NCBI GenBank assembly: GCA_012841565.1
Contig: DUUM01000299.1
Location: 1 to 64,000, forward strand
Direction: 5' to 3'
Source of the DNA: Candidatus Epulonipiscium sp.
GTDB taxonomy: Bacteria; Bacillota_A; Clostridia; Lachnospirales; Cellulosilyticaceae
DNA: 64,000 nt
Position 1 is the stretch's first letter. Each line of letters starts with the position of its first letter. This document shows, one piece after another, positions 1 through 10,564 of the stretch. The notes beneath the pieces were generated by a model. That model saw only the letters and a program-made list of their open reading frames with translations. It searched no databases and was not told the origin of the DNA. Position numbers and translations under genes: made by a program.

Positions 1-1986
<1,986 letters not shown>

Positions 1987-1991
1987 TTAAA

Positions 1992-2558
1992 TTAGTTTGC
2001 TACTTGCACCATACTATGTCTAATTACTTTTTCATCTTTATAAATATACCCTTTTTGCATTTCTAGTACAACTTCATTTTCACCGTACTGATCATCTTCA
2101 ATATGCATCACTGCGTTATGAATGTTGGTGTCAAAACTTTGTCCTTTAGCTTCAATTTGAGTGACTCCTATAGAATCTAATAGGTCAATCATTTGCTTAT
2201 AAATCAATTCCATCCCTTTAACATAAGAGTTATCGGTACAAGGAGAGTCTAATGCCCTCTCAAAATTGTCTAGTACAGGCAATATGGCTAGTACTGTGTC
2301 ACTCAGTCCCATATCATACATGGCACTTTTTTCTTTATCTGTTCTCTTACGATAGTTGTCAAACTCAGCCAAAGTTCTTTGTAACCTCTCAAGATATACT
2401 TCTCCGCCTGGCTCATTTTCCACCGTTACTTCCGGTTCTAATGTTTCTTCTGAGGCTTCTTCAATAATTATATCTTCTTCTAATATATCGTCTTCTGTTG
2501 TTTCGTTTATGTCTTCAGTAGTATCAGGGTCTTTTTTAAGATCTTCCACCTGTTCCAC
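1992..2558 (-). CDS. grpE: Nucleotide exchange factor GrpE
   Basis: GrpE releases ADP from DnaK. The 188-aa protein has a long acidic N-terminal stretch (about residues 1-50, rich in Glu and Asp), a coiled-coil region around FDNYRKRTDKEK, and the C-terminal beta domain with the family signature near VVLEMQKGYIYKDEKVIR. The start is uncertain: GTG at 2558 lies only about 3 nt after the Shine-Dalgarno AAGGA, while a second in-frame GTG at 2549 sits about 12 nt from it. The gene begins 12 nt after hrcA ends and is followed 23 nt later by dnaK, so the three are co-transcribed. Confidence 0.97.
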   Translation of the reverse strand: MEQVEDLKKDPDTTEDINETTEDDILEEDIIIEEASEETLEPEVTVENEPGGEVYLERLQRTLAEFDNYRKRTDKEKSAMYDMGLSDTVLAILPVLDNFERALDSPCTDNSYVKGMELIYKQMIDLLDSIGVTQIEAKGQSFDTNIHNAVMHIEDDQYGENEVVLEMQKGYIYKDEKVIRHSMVQVAN

Positions 2559-2570
2559 CCTTCCTTTAAA

Positions 2571-3605
2571 TTATTTGTCTGTCGCTTTAGATAGCAGTAT
2601 ATTCATATGGTCAGATAAGTACTGTAGCATTGAAACTGCTTGTTCATAATTCATTCTTGTTGGTCCTATAATGCCTATTGCACCTACTGTATAATCCCCA
2701 ATTTTATAATTCGTTGTAATAACACTGCAATCTTTAATTTGTTCAATGCCATGTTCTCCGCCAATGGTTATTTGTATCCCACTTGAAGTCGTTTGCTCTA
2801 AGAGCTTGGCAAGGAGTACTTTTTGGTCTAATGTTTCAAAAACTGACTTTGCTTTGCCAACATCTTTAAACTCTGGGAAACTTAACATATTCATGACACC
2901 ACTTGTAAAAATATCAGGTGTTTCGTTTTCCTCCATGGTTTGTAAGATGACCTCAATAATAATCGCCACGATATCTTCATATTCTTTCAAGCTTGCTTTC
3001 AATCCTTGAACGAGTTCTATGTTAATATCACTTAAAGTTCGCCCTTGCAAATGAAAGTTAAGTATTTCCGTTAGCTTTGGGAATATTTCATATGGAATTA
3101 TCATGGGTGTCTTTATGATGCTATTCCTTACTATATTAGTATCTGTTACTGTTACTAGAGCAGTCACCTTATCTTCTACTGGAACAAGTTGTAAGTGCTT
3201 TAGTTTTGTCCTTTTAATAGATGGGGCCGTCACAAGAGTTGTATAATTTGTCATCAGTGCTAGCAAATTTGCCGTATCTTGCATAAGCTCATCTATTTTA
3301 CCAATATTTCGGTTTAGCATCTTACCAATGGTAGTTGCATAATCCTCTGTTATCTCTGGAAGTTTCATCAATTGATCAACATATAGACGATAACCTAAAT
3401 CAGACGGTATCCTACCGGCTGATGTATGAGGTTGGGCGATATACCCTAACTCTTCGAGGTCTGCCATTTCATTCCTGATGGTTGCTGAGCTTATGCCCAG
3501 GTCATACTTTTTTGAAATAGTACGCGATCCAACAGGTTCCCCTGTTTTAATATAATCATGAATGATAGCCTCTAAAATTCTAATCTTTCGGTCATTCATG
3601 TTCAC
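2571..3605 (-). CDS. hrcA: Heat-inducible transcription repressor HrcA
   Basis: Repressor that binds CIRCE operators and needs GroEL for activity. The N-terminal winged-helix DNA-binding region contains GSRTISKKY and the strongly conserved SSATIRNEMADLEELGYI, followed by the GAF-like and dimerisation regions typical of the family. About 345 aa, normal for HrcA. Three starts are in frame: GTG 3614 (too close to the AAAGGA), GTG 3605 (about 10 nt spacing, chosen) and ATG 3599 (16 nt). It is the first gene of the operon and lies directly behind a perfect CIRCE, so it is autoregulated. Confidence 0.97.
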   Translation of the reverse strand: MNMNDRKIRILEAIIHDYIKTGEPVGSRTISKKYDLGISSATIRNEMADLEELGYIAQPHTSAGRIPSDLGYRLYVDQLMKLPEITEDYATTIGKMLNRNIGKIDELMQDTANLLALMTNYTTLVTAPSIKRTKLKHLQLVPVEDKVTALVTVTDTNIVRNSIIKTPMIIPYEIFPKLTEILNFHLQGRTLSDINIELVQGLKASLKEYEDIVAIIIEVILQTMEENETPDIFTSGVMNMLSFPEFKDVGKAKSVFETLDQKVLLAKLLEQTTSSGIQITIGGEHGIEQIKDCSVITTNYKIGDYTVGAIGIIGPTRMNYEQAVSMLQYLSDHMNILLSKATDK

Positions 3606-3629
3606 GTATATCACATCCTTTATCTTTTG

Positions 3630-3656
3630 TTAGCACTCATCATCTTCGAGTGCTAA
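3630..3656 (-). promoter_or_regulatory. CIRCE operator
   Basis: Perfect match to the consensus: TTAGCACTC (3630-3638), 9-nt spacer, GAGTGCTAA (3648-3656). It lies between the promoter and hrcA, and is the HrcA binding site controlling hrcA-grpE-dnaK. It is the only CIRCE I see in the window. Confidence 0.97.
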
Positions 3657-3666
3657 GCATAGATTA

Positions 3667-3695
3667 AAGATATCATCTTAGATTATCTTTGTCAA
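3667..3695 (-). promoter_or_regulatory. SigmaA promoter of hrcA-grpE-dnaK
   Basis: On the minus strand, TTGACA (3695-3690), a 17-nt spacer and TATCTT (3672-3667). The CIRCE starts 10 nt downstream, so bound HrcA would cover the transcription start. The -35 lies 11 nt after the hemW stop codon. Confidence 0.85.
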
Positions 3696-3705
3696 GCGCT
3701 TTTTG

Positions 3706-4845
3706 TTAATCTAGTAAAAAACTACTCAATACCCTATTTGAAATGTCTTGACCATAGTCAGTTAGCCAAATATACCCTGCCGATTCAATTAATAACCCAT
3801 CTGTTTTATGCTGATTAATCGGGTCACCATATACTTCAAAAATAGATTGCTTAAACCTTTTTTCAAAATCATCTATTTGAATACCCTTTGTAAGTCTTAA
3901 CCCTAAAAACATATATTCTTCCATTTGTGCCTTGAGGTTTATAGCTTCTTTCTCTTCTTGTATATTCTTTAGTTGACTACTGTTTTGTATATACACTTCC
4001 ATATCATAGGTATTATGATATCTATACCCTTCATAATAAGAATGAGCACCTAGTCCTATCCCTATATAAGGATAGACTTTCCAGTTGTTAACATTATGCT
4101 TAGAGGCTTTACCTTTTTTAGCAAAATTAGAAATTTCATATTGTTTGTAGCCATTTTTATTTAGATAATCTTTAGCAAGGGTGTACATACGTCTTTCTAA
4201 GTCCTCACTTGGCTGTTCTAGTTTTTCCTGGTTAGCCATATCCCCAAAAGGTGTGCCTTCTTCGACAATTAAGCTATAAGCCGAAATATGCTCAGGGCCA
4301 AGTTTAACAATTGCTTCTAAGGTTTCTTGCCATTGGTCTAAGGTTTGTGTTGGCAAGGCAAACATAAGGTCTAAATTAATATTGTCAAATCCTACATGTC
4401 TACATAAGTTATAACTTTCTATAATTTCTTCTTGTGTATGGGTTCTACCTATTTTTTTTAAAAGATTATTTTGATAAGCCTGGGCTCCCATACTAATCCT
4501 ATTAACCCCGTGTTTTTTTATAGTTTTAAGCTTCTCTATTGATAAGGTCCCTGGATTGGATTCCATGGTAACCTCCGCGTCATCTGCAATGGTAAAAGAT
4601 TCCCTAAGCGCCATTAGTATTTTTTCAAGCAAAATTGGTGGGAGTACGCTAGGCGTACCCCCACCAATAAAGATTGTTTTTATAGCAAGAGGGCTCGGGG
4701 TATTTTCCCTATGGGCTCTTATTTCTTTAATAAGGGCGTCTACATAGGGTTCATACTTTGACGTATCTTGTACAGATGATGCAAAATCACAATAATAACA
4801 TTTAGATATACAAAATGGGATATGCACATAAATTCCAAAATCCAT
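3706..4845 (-). CDS. hemW: HemW-type radical SAM protein (heme chaperone)
   Basis: Radical SAM enzyme of the HemW group, formerly annotated as oxygen-independent coproporphyrinogen oxidase; HemW proteins bind heme and deliver it to target proteins. The CxxxCxxC cluster motif is at residues 12, 16 and 19 (CISKCYYC), preceded by YVHIPFC. GGGTPS follows as the SAM-binding glycine motif. True HemN has an extra Cys (CxxxCxxCxC) that is missing here, which supports HemW. The length of 379 aa is typical. ATG at 4845 has AGAGG upstream. It is 31 nt downstream of lepA, the same order as in Bacillus. Confidence 0.93.
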   Translation of the reverse strand: MDFGIYVHIPFCISKCYYCDFASSVQDTSKYEPYVDALIKEIRAHRENTPSPLAIKTIFIGGGTPSVLPPILLEKILMALRESFTIADDAEVTMESNPGTLSIEKLKTIKKHGVNRISMGAQAYQNNLLKKIGRTHTQEEIIESYNLCRHVGFDNINLDLMFALPTQTLDQWQETLEAIVKLGPEHISAYSLIVEEGTPFGDMANQEKLEQPSEDLERRMYTLAKDYLNKNGYKQYEISNFAKKGKASKHNVNNWKVYPYIGIGLGAHSYYEGYRYHNTYDMEVYIQNSSQLKNIQEEKEAINLKAQMEEYMFLGLRLTKGIQIDDFEKRFKQSIFEVYGDPINQHKTDGLLIESAGYIWLTDYGQDISNRVLSSFLLD

Positions 4846-4876
4846 ACTTAGCCTCTTTCTTAGTGTAATTCTAACT

Positions 4877-6691
4877 TTAATCTGATTCTAGCCTTAAAAC
4901 ACTCATGAATGCTTCTTGTGGAACGTCTACGCTTCCGATTTGTCTCATGCGTTTTTTACCTGCTTTTTGTTTTTCAAGTAGTTTACGTTTTCGAGAAATA
5001 TCGCCACCGTAGCATTTTGCAAGAACGTCTTTTCTCATAGCTCTAATTGTTTCTCTTGCAATAATTTTATTCCCTATAGCTGCTTGTATAGGAATCTCAA
5101 ATTGGTGCCTATCAATTTCTGTTTTAAGTTTTGCTACAATCTTACGGCCACGATCTGTTGCTTTATCTTTGTGAACAATAAAGGATAAGGCGTCCACTGT
5201 TTCGTGGTGGACCATAATATCTAGTCTTACAAGTTCAGCTTGTTCATACCCGATTAATTCGTAATCAAAGGATGCATAGCCCCTAGTTTTTGACTTAAGG
5301 ACGTCAAAGAAGTCATATATAATCTCATTAAGTGGAAGATGGTAGGTTAGAACTGCTCTGGTCTCTTCCATGTATTCCATTCCTATATATTCTCCTCGCC
5401 TTTCCTGGCAAAGCTCCATAATGGATCCCACATACTCACTTGGAATAATAATATCTGCCTTTACAATAGGCTCCTCCATGTGAGCTAACTCAGTTGGTTC
5501 TGGCAAATCCGAAGGGTTAGAAAGCTCAATCATCTCCCCGTTTGTCTTATATACCTTGTAAATAACACTTGGCGCCGTGGTTACAAGATCCAAATTATAT
5601 TCTCGTTCCAAACGCTCTTGTATAATTTCAAGATGTAGTAATCCTAAAAATCCACAACGGAAACCAAATCCTAAGGCAACCGATGTTTCTGGTTCAAATA
5701 CTAAAGAAGCATCGTTTAGTTGTAGTCTTTCTAAACTTTCACGAAGGTCTACATATTTAGCCCCATCTGCAGGGTACATGCCGCAGTAAACCATTGGGTT
5801 TACTTGTTTGTATCCTGGGAGTGCTTTAGTGTCTAGATACTTAGCGTCTATTACTGTATCACCAACACTCGTATCTTTTACATTTTTGATACTGGCTGTT
5901 ATATAGCCAACTTCTCCTGCTGTTAATTGGTCTACTGGCCAGAAATTACCCGCACCAAAGGTCCCTACTTCTACAACTTCAAAGCTTTTTCCTGTTGCCA
6001 CCATATGAATCCGCATACCTTTTTTTACAGTACCTTCTTTAATACGGCAAAAAACAATAATACCTTTATAAGGGTCGTATATGGAGTCAAATATTAAGGC
6101 TTGTAAAGGTGCATTTTCATCTCCTTTAGGAGGTGAAATCAGCTTGGTAACTTGCTCTAGTATATCTTCTATGTTAATACCGTTCTTTGCAGAAACTAAT
6201 GGTATTTCACTTGCATCTAATCCTATTATGTCTTCTATTTCTTTTTTTACTCTTTCTGGATCTGCATTAGGAAGATCAATTTTGTTAATAACCGGTAATA
6301 TCTCTAGGTTGTGATCTAATGCTAAATATAGATTAGCTAACGTTTGAGCTTCAATCCCTTGGGCGGCATCCACTACTAAAATTGCCCCTTCACAGGCAGC
6401 TAAACTTCTTGATACTTCATAAGTAAAATCCACATGCCCCGGCGTATCAATTAGGTTAAAGATATACTTTTCCCCGTCTTTTGCATTATAGACAAGACGC
6501 ACGGCTTGTGATTTTATTGTAATACCACGTTCTCTTTCTAAATCCATATTGTCTAACACTTGTGATTGCATTTCTCTTGCTGTTAAAGTCCCTGTCATTT
6601 GGATGATACGGTCTGCAAGTGTTGATTTTCCATGATCAATATGAGCAATAATACAAAAATTTCGTATTTTTTTTTGGTCTGAAAGAATCAT
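4877..6691 (-). CDS. lepA: Elongation factor 4 (LepA), ribosome-associated GTPase
   Basis: Translational GTPase that acts on stalled or initiating ribosomes. G motifs are AHIDHGKST (G1), DTPGHVDF (G3) and NKIDLP (G4); the C-terminal domain ends in the conserved [13 protein letters not shown] region. The ATG at 6691 (604 aa) is chosen over the upstream GTG at 6718 because a GGAGA Shine-Dalgarno lies between them and the family normally begins a few residues before the IRNF motif. It is followed by hemW and preceded by its own likely promoter. Confidence 0.97.
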   Translation of the reverse strand: MILSDQKKIRNFCIIAHIDHGKSTLADRIIQMTGTLTAREMQSQVLDNMDLERERGITIKSQAVRLVYNAKDGEKYIFNLIDTPGHVDFTYEVSRSLAACEGAILVVDAAQGIEAQTLANLYLALDHNLEILPVINKIDLPNADPERVKKEIEDIIGLDASEIPLVSAKNGINIEDILEQVTKLISPPKGDENAPLQALIFDSIYDPYKGIIVFCRIKEGTVKKGMRIHMVATGKSFEVVEVGTFGAGNFWPVDQLTAGEVGYITASIKNVKDTSVGDTVIDAKYLDTKALPGYKQVNPMVYCGMYPADGAKYVDLRESLERLQLNDASLVFEPETSVALGFGFRCGFLGLLHLEIIQERLEREYNLDLVTTAPSVIYKVYKTNGEMIELSNPSDLPEPTELAHMEEPIVKADIIIPSEYVGSIMELCQERRGEYIGMEYMEETRAVLTYHLPLNEIIYDFFDVLKSKTRGYASFDYELIGYEQAELVRLDIMVHHETVDALSFIVHKDKATDRGRKIVAKLKTEIDRHQFEIPIQAAIGNKIIARETIRAMRKDVLAKCYGGDISRKRKLLEKQKAGKKRMRQIGSVDVPQEAFMSVLRLESD

Positions 6692-6750
6692 TCCTTCTCT
6701 GTCTCCTTTGTATTTCACATTTCTAGTCCTATTGTGTATATTATCGACTT

Positions 6751-6780
6751 ATTATAGCATAGTCAAGCTTTCTCATTCAA
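6751..6780 (-). promoter_or_regulatory. Probable sigmaA promoter of lepA-hemW
   Basis: Minus strand TTGAAT (6780-6775), 18-nt spacer, TATAAT (6756-6751). The -35 overlaps the spoIIP stop codon. It would separate the housekeeping genes lepA and hemW from the sporulation gene upstream. Confidence 0.55.
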
Positions 6781-7997
6781 TCCTTTTCTATTACTTCCAT
6801 TAAAAGCTCTGCAAACACCTCCATTGTGTTGAGCGCCTCTTCTTTGGTGTTACTTTCATTTCCAATTTCTATAAGGATAGACATGGGTCTCATATGCAAA
6901 TTATAACGATAGGGTTTCACTAAGGTTTTTCGTGTAAATCCTGGATACTTCTCAATTGCTTTAAGCTGCATTTGTAAGGCCAATGCCATATTATCTTCTA
7001 CATAAGGATTAGGCAAACTATCAAGAGGTGTTAATTTTCCTTGCTGTTGAACCTGGCAAAATCCATTTACAAACATGAGTTTTGCTGTTTGCTTTCCATT
7101 TACAGTTGTAGTAAAGCCTTTATCTCCATCAACACCATCCCTATGAATATCAATAGCCACTTCAATACTAGGATTATCTTTGAGTATCTTTGCAATCCCC
7201 ACCTCCATTCTACTGTAATCATCTTTTGTGGCATAATCTTCTGTTTTTTTAAATTTATCGGTACTATGAAGGGTTTCAACGCCGTACTGGGTTTCTAAGA
7301 TTTCTTTTAAATAGGCTCCTACATCTACAACGCCACCCCCACTTGGTTCCTCCCCTGCAAACCGCTCATGGGGATGGGTATGAAAGATCAGTACCTTGGG
7401 TCCACCAGTTGTTGTATTTATTATAAATCTTTTTTGAGCCATTTTTATACTATCTATTTGTTTCATGGCTTGATTTTCAAAGTTTAAATTAGCATCAAAA
7501 TTTATTAATTTCGAAGTGATATAACTGTCGTTTTTTAATTGCTCCATGGTGACAGCTTTTCCCACATTAATCGTATCTTCAAAGTTAGTTATAAACAATT
7601 CATCTTTTGGGTCAAAATAATCTTCATTTATTGCTGATTCATTTTGGCTATTAGCTTTATTAAACCCTGTTAAAGTATTGTAATCTTCTTTGCTCCCTAT
7701 AAGCATCTCATTCTTTATTAATGGAATATTTCTTTCTATTAAGGTTCTATAACTACCTAAATCTATATCCGTTAATCCATAAAAAAATCTATTTAATATA
7801 TTTATTTGTTTATTGTGTTCTTGTGTAATTGTACCTGGAATAACATTAGATATAAACTGAGTATACAAATATGTATTCATATTAATACCCATGAGTTTAC
7901 CCTGATATAATCCATAGCCTTGCCATAAGATAATGATCACCATGAGAAATATGGCAAGGGAGTTAGTTTTTTTTAGTTTTATCACCATTGTACTCAT
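6777..7997 (-). CDS. spoIIP: Stage II sporulation protein P (SpoIIP)
   Basis: Peptidoglycan amidase/endopeptidase that, with SpoIID and SpoIIM, thins the septal wall and drives engulfment. Residues about 12-32 form one membrane anchor (LAIFLMVIIILWQGYGLY). The catalytic domain begins with VLIFHTHPHERF, where the conserved His and Glu bind zinc, and contains AIDIHRDGV and a final IEIGNESNT with a conserved Glu. The product has 406 aa. ATG at 7997 has an ideal AAGGAGG. It lies downstream of gpr, as in Bacillus, and both are sporulation genes. Confidence 0.95.
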   Translation of the reverse strand: MSTMVIKLKKTNSLAIFLMVIIILWQGYGLYQGKLMGINMNTYLYTQFISNVIPGTITQEHNKQINILNRFFYGLTDIDLGSYRTLIERNIPLIKNEMLIGSKEDYNTLTGFNKANSQNESAINEDYFDPKDELFITNFEDTINVGKAVTMEQLKNDSYITSKLINFDANLNFENQAMKQIDSIKMAQKRFIINTTTGGPKVLIFHTHPHERFAGEEPSGGGVVDVGAYLKEILETQYGVETLHSTDKFKKTEDYATKDDYSRMEVGIAKILKDNPSIEVAIDIHRDGVDGDKGFTTTVNGKQTAKLMFVNGFCQVQQQGKLTPLDSLPNPYVEDNMALALQMQLKAIEKYPGFTRKTLVKPYRYNLHMRPMSILIEIGNESNTKEEALNTMEVFAELLMEVIEKD

Positions 7998-8058
7998 AGA
8001 GACCTCCTTGTTTAGTGCTTGTAACTATTTTATTCAAATAGGAGGTAATATATGATGA

Positions 8059-9075
8059 TTAGTATTTAAAACGATTAATATCTTCCGTGGTAATCCCTGG
8101 GTGCACTGCAATATTTATCCCATTAGCAATGATGGTCGATAAATACTCAATCACTTCATCTATTTCTTTGGGGGTTACAAACATATTCCCTATATGGGGA
8201 TATAGGACTTCTTTTACTAAGAGGTATTTTTCTTGTTTGCTAAGCCTTTCAAGCATTTTATAAAACGCTTCATCTTCGGTTTCACCCAGCATTGATTCGA
8301 TTAGGAGATCCATCATATCACTTACAAGAGTTGCTGCGTCTACTACTGTAGGGACACCAATGGCAATTACTGGGCACCCCATATTTTCATGTGTAATAGC
8401 CTTCCGCTTATTGCCTATGCCCGCCCCTGGTTCTATACCTGTGTTATTGATTTGTATGGTGGTATTAACCCGTCCTGCATTTCTTGCCCCTAATGCATCT
8501 ACTACAAGTACGTAGTCCGGCTTTATTTTATCCACAACACCACTAATGATTTCGCTAGTTTCAATACCCGTCACACCCATAACACCCGGCGTAATGGCAC
8601 TTAGCTCGCAAACAGACTCATCTATTTGCCACGGTAGCTTCTGGCCTATGTGCCTTGTTACAACGACCTTGTTTGCGACTTTAGGGCCAAGGGCATCTGG
8701 TGTGGCATCACGGTTACCTAATCCTACAACTAATACATTCTTATGCTGAGTCTTTGGCAATAAGCTCATCAGTTCTTTAGCAAATACCTTTATTACATTT
8801 GCATGGGCATCGGGGTCGTTAATCTGCATATAAGGACTCTCAATTGTAATATAGGTACCTTTTGCTTTACCCATCTCCTTTTCTCCTTCTTCGTTTTCAA
8901 TAATGACCCTTGTCACTTCTATCTCATCTTCCGTGTTTTGAAATTTTTGAACTGATACGCCTGGAATACCTGATTCGGATCCTACTCTTTCTTTTTCTAG
9001 GGCTTCACTCACTTCAATGGCTAAATCTGTACGAACATTAACTGTACTTGACTGCAGCTGATCTTTATTTTGCAA
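8059..9075 (-). CDS. gpr: Spore germination protease GPR
   Basis: Aspartic-like protease (family A25) that degrades small acid-soluble spore proteins at germination. It is made as a zymogen; the N-terminal region carries RTDLAIE, resembling the family's own cleavage site and the site in its substrates. The conserved core includes VVGLGNRDATPDALGP and YVLVVDALGARN, containing the acidic residues implicated in catalysis. Length 338 aa. The start is TTG at 9075, placed 7 nt after AAAAGGAG; no ATG fits as well. The upstream region has a candidate forespore promoter. Confidence 0.95.
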   Translation of the reverse strand: MQNKDQLQSSTVNVRTDLAIEVSEALEKERVGSESGIPGVSVQKFQNTEDEIEVTRVIIENEEGEKEMGKAKGTYITIESPYMQINDPDAHANVIKVFAKELMSLLPKTQHKNVLVVGLGNRDATPDALGPKVANKVVVTRHIGQKLPWQIDESVCELSAITPGVMGVTGIETSEIISGVVDKIKPDYVLVVDALGARNAGRVNTTIQINNTGIEPGAGIGNKRKAITHENMGCPVIAIGVPTVVDAATLVSDMMDLLIESMLGETEDEAFYKMLERLSKQEKYLLVKEVLYPHIGNMFVTPKEIDEVIEYLSTIIANGINIAVHPGITTEDINRFKY

Positions 9076-9122
9076 AATAGCACTCCTTTTTATCTTATAA
9101 TATAAAAAACCTTCTCAGGTGA

Positions 9123-9152
9123 TACCTTTTCCATTTTACTTTATAGATATAC
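9123..9152 (-). promoter_or_regulatory. Candidate sigmaF/sigmaG promoter of gpr
   Basis: Minus strand GTATA (9152-9148), 15-nt spacer, then GGAAAAGGTA (9132-9123). This fits most positions of the forespore consensus GYATA-N15-GGnnAnAYTR, failing at two. gpr is a forespore gene in Bacillus. It abuts the divergent rpsT promoter. Confidence 0.4.
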
Positions 9153-9153
9153 A

Positions 9154-9182
9154 TTGACTTATCCTAGTATTTGCTTTATAAT
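9154..9182 (+). promoter_or_regulatory. SigmaA promoter of rpsT
   Basis: TTGACT (9154-9159), 17-nt spacer, TATAAT (9177-9182). It leaves a leader of about 90 nt before the rpsT start, room for autoregulation by S20, although I do not recognise a defined leader structure. Confidence 0.8.
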
Positions 9183-9281
9183 TTACCTTGATTAATAGAA
9201 CTTATAAATATGTTCGTTATTCCCCAATAACTTAATCAAACCGTGTCGAAAAACATTTAAAGTATTTCAGGAGGTGCCTTA

Positions 9282-9545
9282 ATGGCCAATATTAAATCAG
9301 CTAAAAAAAGAGTAAAAGTTAACGCAAAAAAAGCTGCTCGTAACAAAGCAATTCGTTCTTCAGTTAAGACTGCAGTTAAAAAAGTTGTTGTAGCAGTAGA
9401 AAACAACAATGTAGACGAAGCTAAAGTAGCATTAGTAAATGCTATCACTTCAATCGATAAAGCAACAACAAAAGGAATTTTTCATAAAAAATCTGCTTCT
9501 CGTAAAAAGTCTTCATTAACTAAGCAAGTTAACAAAATTGCATAA
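9282..9545 (+). CDS. rpsT: 30S ribosomal protein S20
   Basis: Primary 16S rRNA-binding protein. The 87-aa, very Lys-rich helical protein begins MANIKSAKKRVK and contains FHKKSASRKKS, both standard S20 signatures. The ATG has AGGAGG 7 nt upstream. It is a lone plus-strand gene between gpr and holA, with its own promoter and terminator, as in Bacillus. Confidence 0.98.
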   Translation: MANIKSAKKRVKVNAKKAARNKAIRSSVKTAVKKVVVAVENNNVDEAKVALVNAITSIDKATTKGIFHKKSASRKKSSLTKQVNKIA

Positions 9546-9559
9546 TTAAAAACCCAAAC

Positions 9560-9589
9560 AAAAAGATCATCTATAAAGATGATCTTTTT
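9560..9589. terminator. Bidirectional terminator between rpsT and holA
   Basis: Stem AAAAAGATCATC (9560-9571) / GATGATCTTTTT (9578-9589) with a 6-nt loop. A and T runs on both sides let it serve rpsT (plus) and holA (minus, stop at 9593). Confidence 0.85.
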
Positions 9590-9592
9590 ATT

Positions 9593-10564
9593 TTATAAGG
9601 CTTTGCTAGCATATTTAATTAAAATAAGTTCAACGGCAAGTTCTGGTTTCATCATGCCTGTTTTAATGTTCACATCCGCATCTAAACATTCTTTAATAGC
9701 ACTTTCTAACTGGCTAAATGTAAAGTTAGATGCTTGATTCACGCACTCTGTAATCATAAAAGATCTAAACCCTGTTCTTGCTGCTATACTTTGATTGTCA
9801 TGACCCTTTTGTTTCATATATTTAACCTTTAAGATCATTCTAAATTGTCTAGACATCATTGCTAAAATACCAATGGGGGATTCTTTCATTTCCAACAGAT
9901 TGGTATAAATCTCTAGGACACCTTTCGTATCTTTATTCCCTAACATCTTAACAAGCTCAAATATACGTATATCTAATGAATGGGTACATACATTGTCTAT
10001 TGCTTCCCTTGTAATTTCCCCTTCTGGGTTATAGGCGGCCAGCTTTTTTATTTCATTAATAATGCTTTCCATACCTGGCGGGACTACCCGGACAAAATAT
10101 TCTATTAAGGAATTGCTCATACGAACGTTATAACGAATAAGTTCTTTTTTTGTCCACTGGACAAGTTCTTTATCTGATGGAATCTTAAATTCTATAGCTG
10201 TATGGTCTTTATTTGTTTTTTTATAGACGCTAAGCCGCTTATCGATTTCACTTTCCATAAAAATAATGCATACGCTACTTGGTAGTTTGTCTATGTAACT
10301 AGCAAGCTTATCGGACTCATCTTTTTTCCCACTTTTAAAAAGGCCACTGTCCTTAATGATCATAAGCCTTCTTTCACTCATAAAAGGCATGGTTTCGGCA
10401 AAGTCAATAATCTGATCTATGCTAACACCTTTTCCATCGTGTCTTTCAAGATTCATAATTTCATATGATGGGTCAATAATCTTGTTTTTTATATTCTCAA
10501 TATATTGTTTTTTCATATAATCTTCTTTTCCATAACACAAGTATAAACTTTTAATTACTTCCAT
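9593..10564 (-). CDS. holA: DNA polymerase III delta subunit
   Basis: Clamp-loader subunit that opens the sliding clamp. The 323-aa protein has the HolA layout: an N-terminal AAA+-like domain beginning SLYLCYGKEDY (no functional Walker A, as usual for delta), MPFMSERRLMIIKD, and a C-terminal collar region with IRIFELVKMLGNKD. ATG at 10564 overlaps the end of comEC by 10 nt, with GGAGG about 13 nt upstream. It is the last gene of the comEA-to-holA run before the terminator. Confidence 0.93.
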   Translation of the reverse strand: MEVIKSLYLCYGKEDYMKKQYIENIKNKIIDPSYEIMNLERHDGKGVSIDQIIDFAETMPFMSERRLMIIKDSGLFKSGKKDESDKLASYIDKLPSSVCIIFMESEIDKRLSVYKKTNKDHTAIEFKIPSDKELVQWTKKELIRYNVRMSNSLIEYFVRVVPPGMESIINEIKKLAAYNPEGEITREAIDNVCTHSLDIRIFELVKMLGNKDTKGVLEIYTNLLEMKESPIGILAMMSRQFRMILKVKYMKQKGHDNQSIAARTGFRSFMITECVNQASNFTFSQLESAIKECLDADVNIKTGMMKPELAVELILIKYASKAL

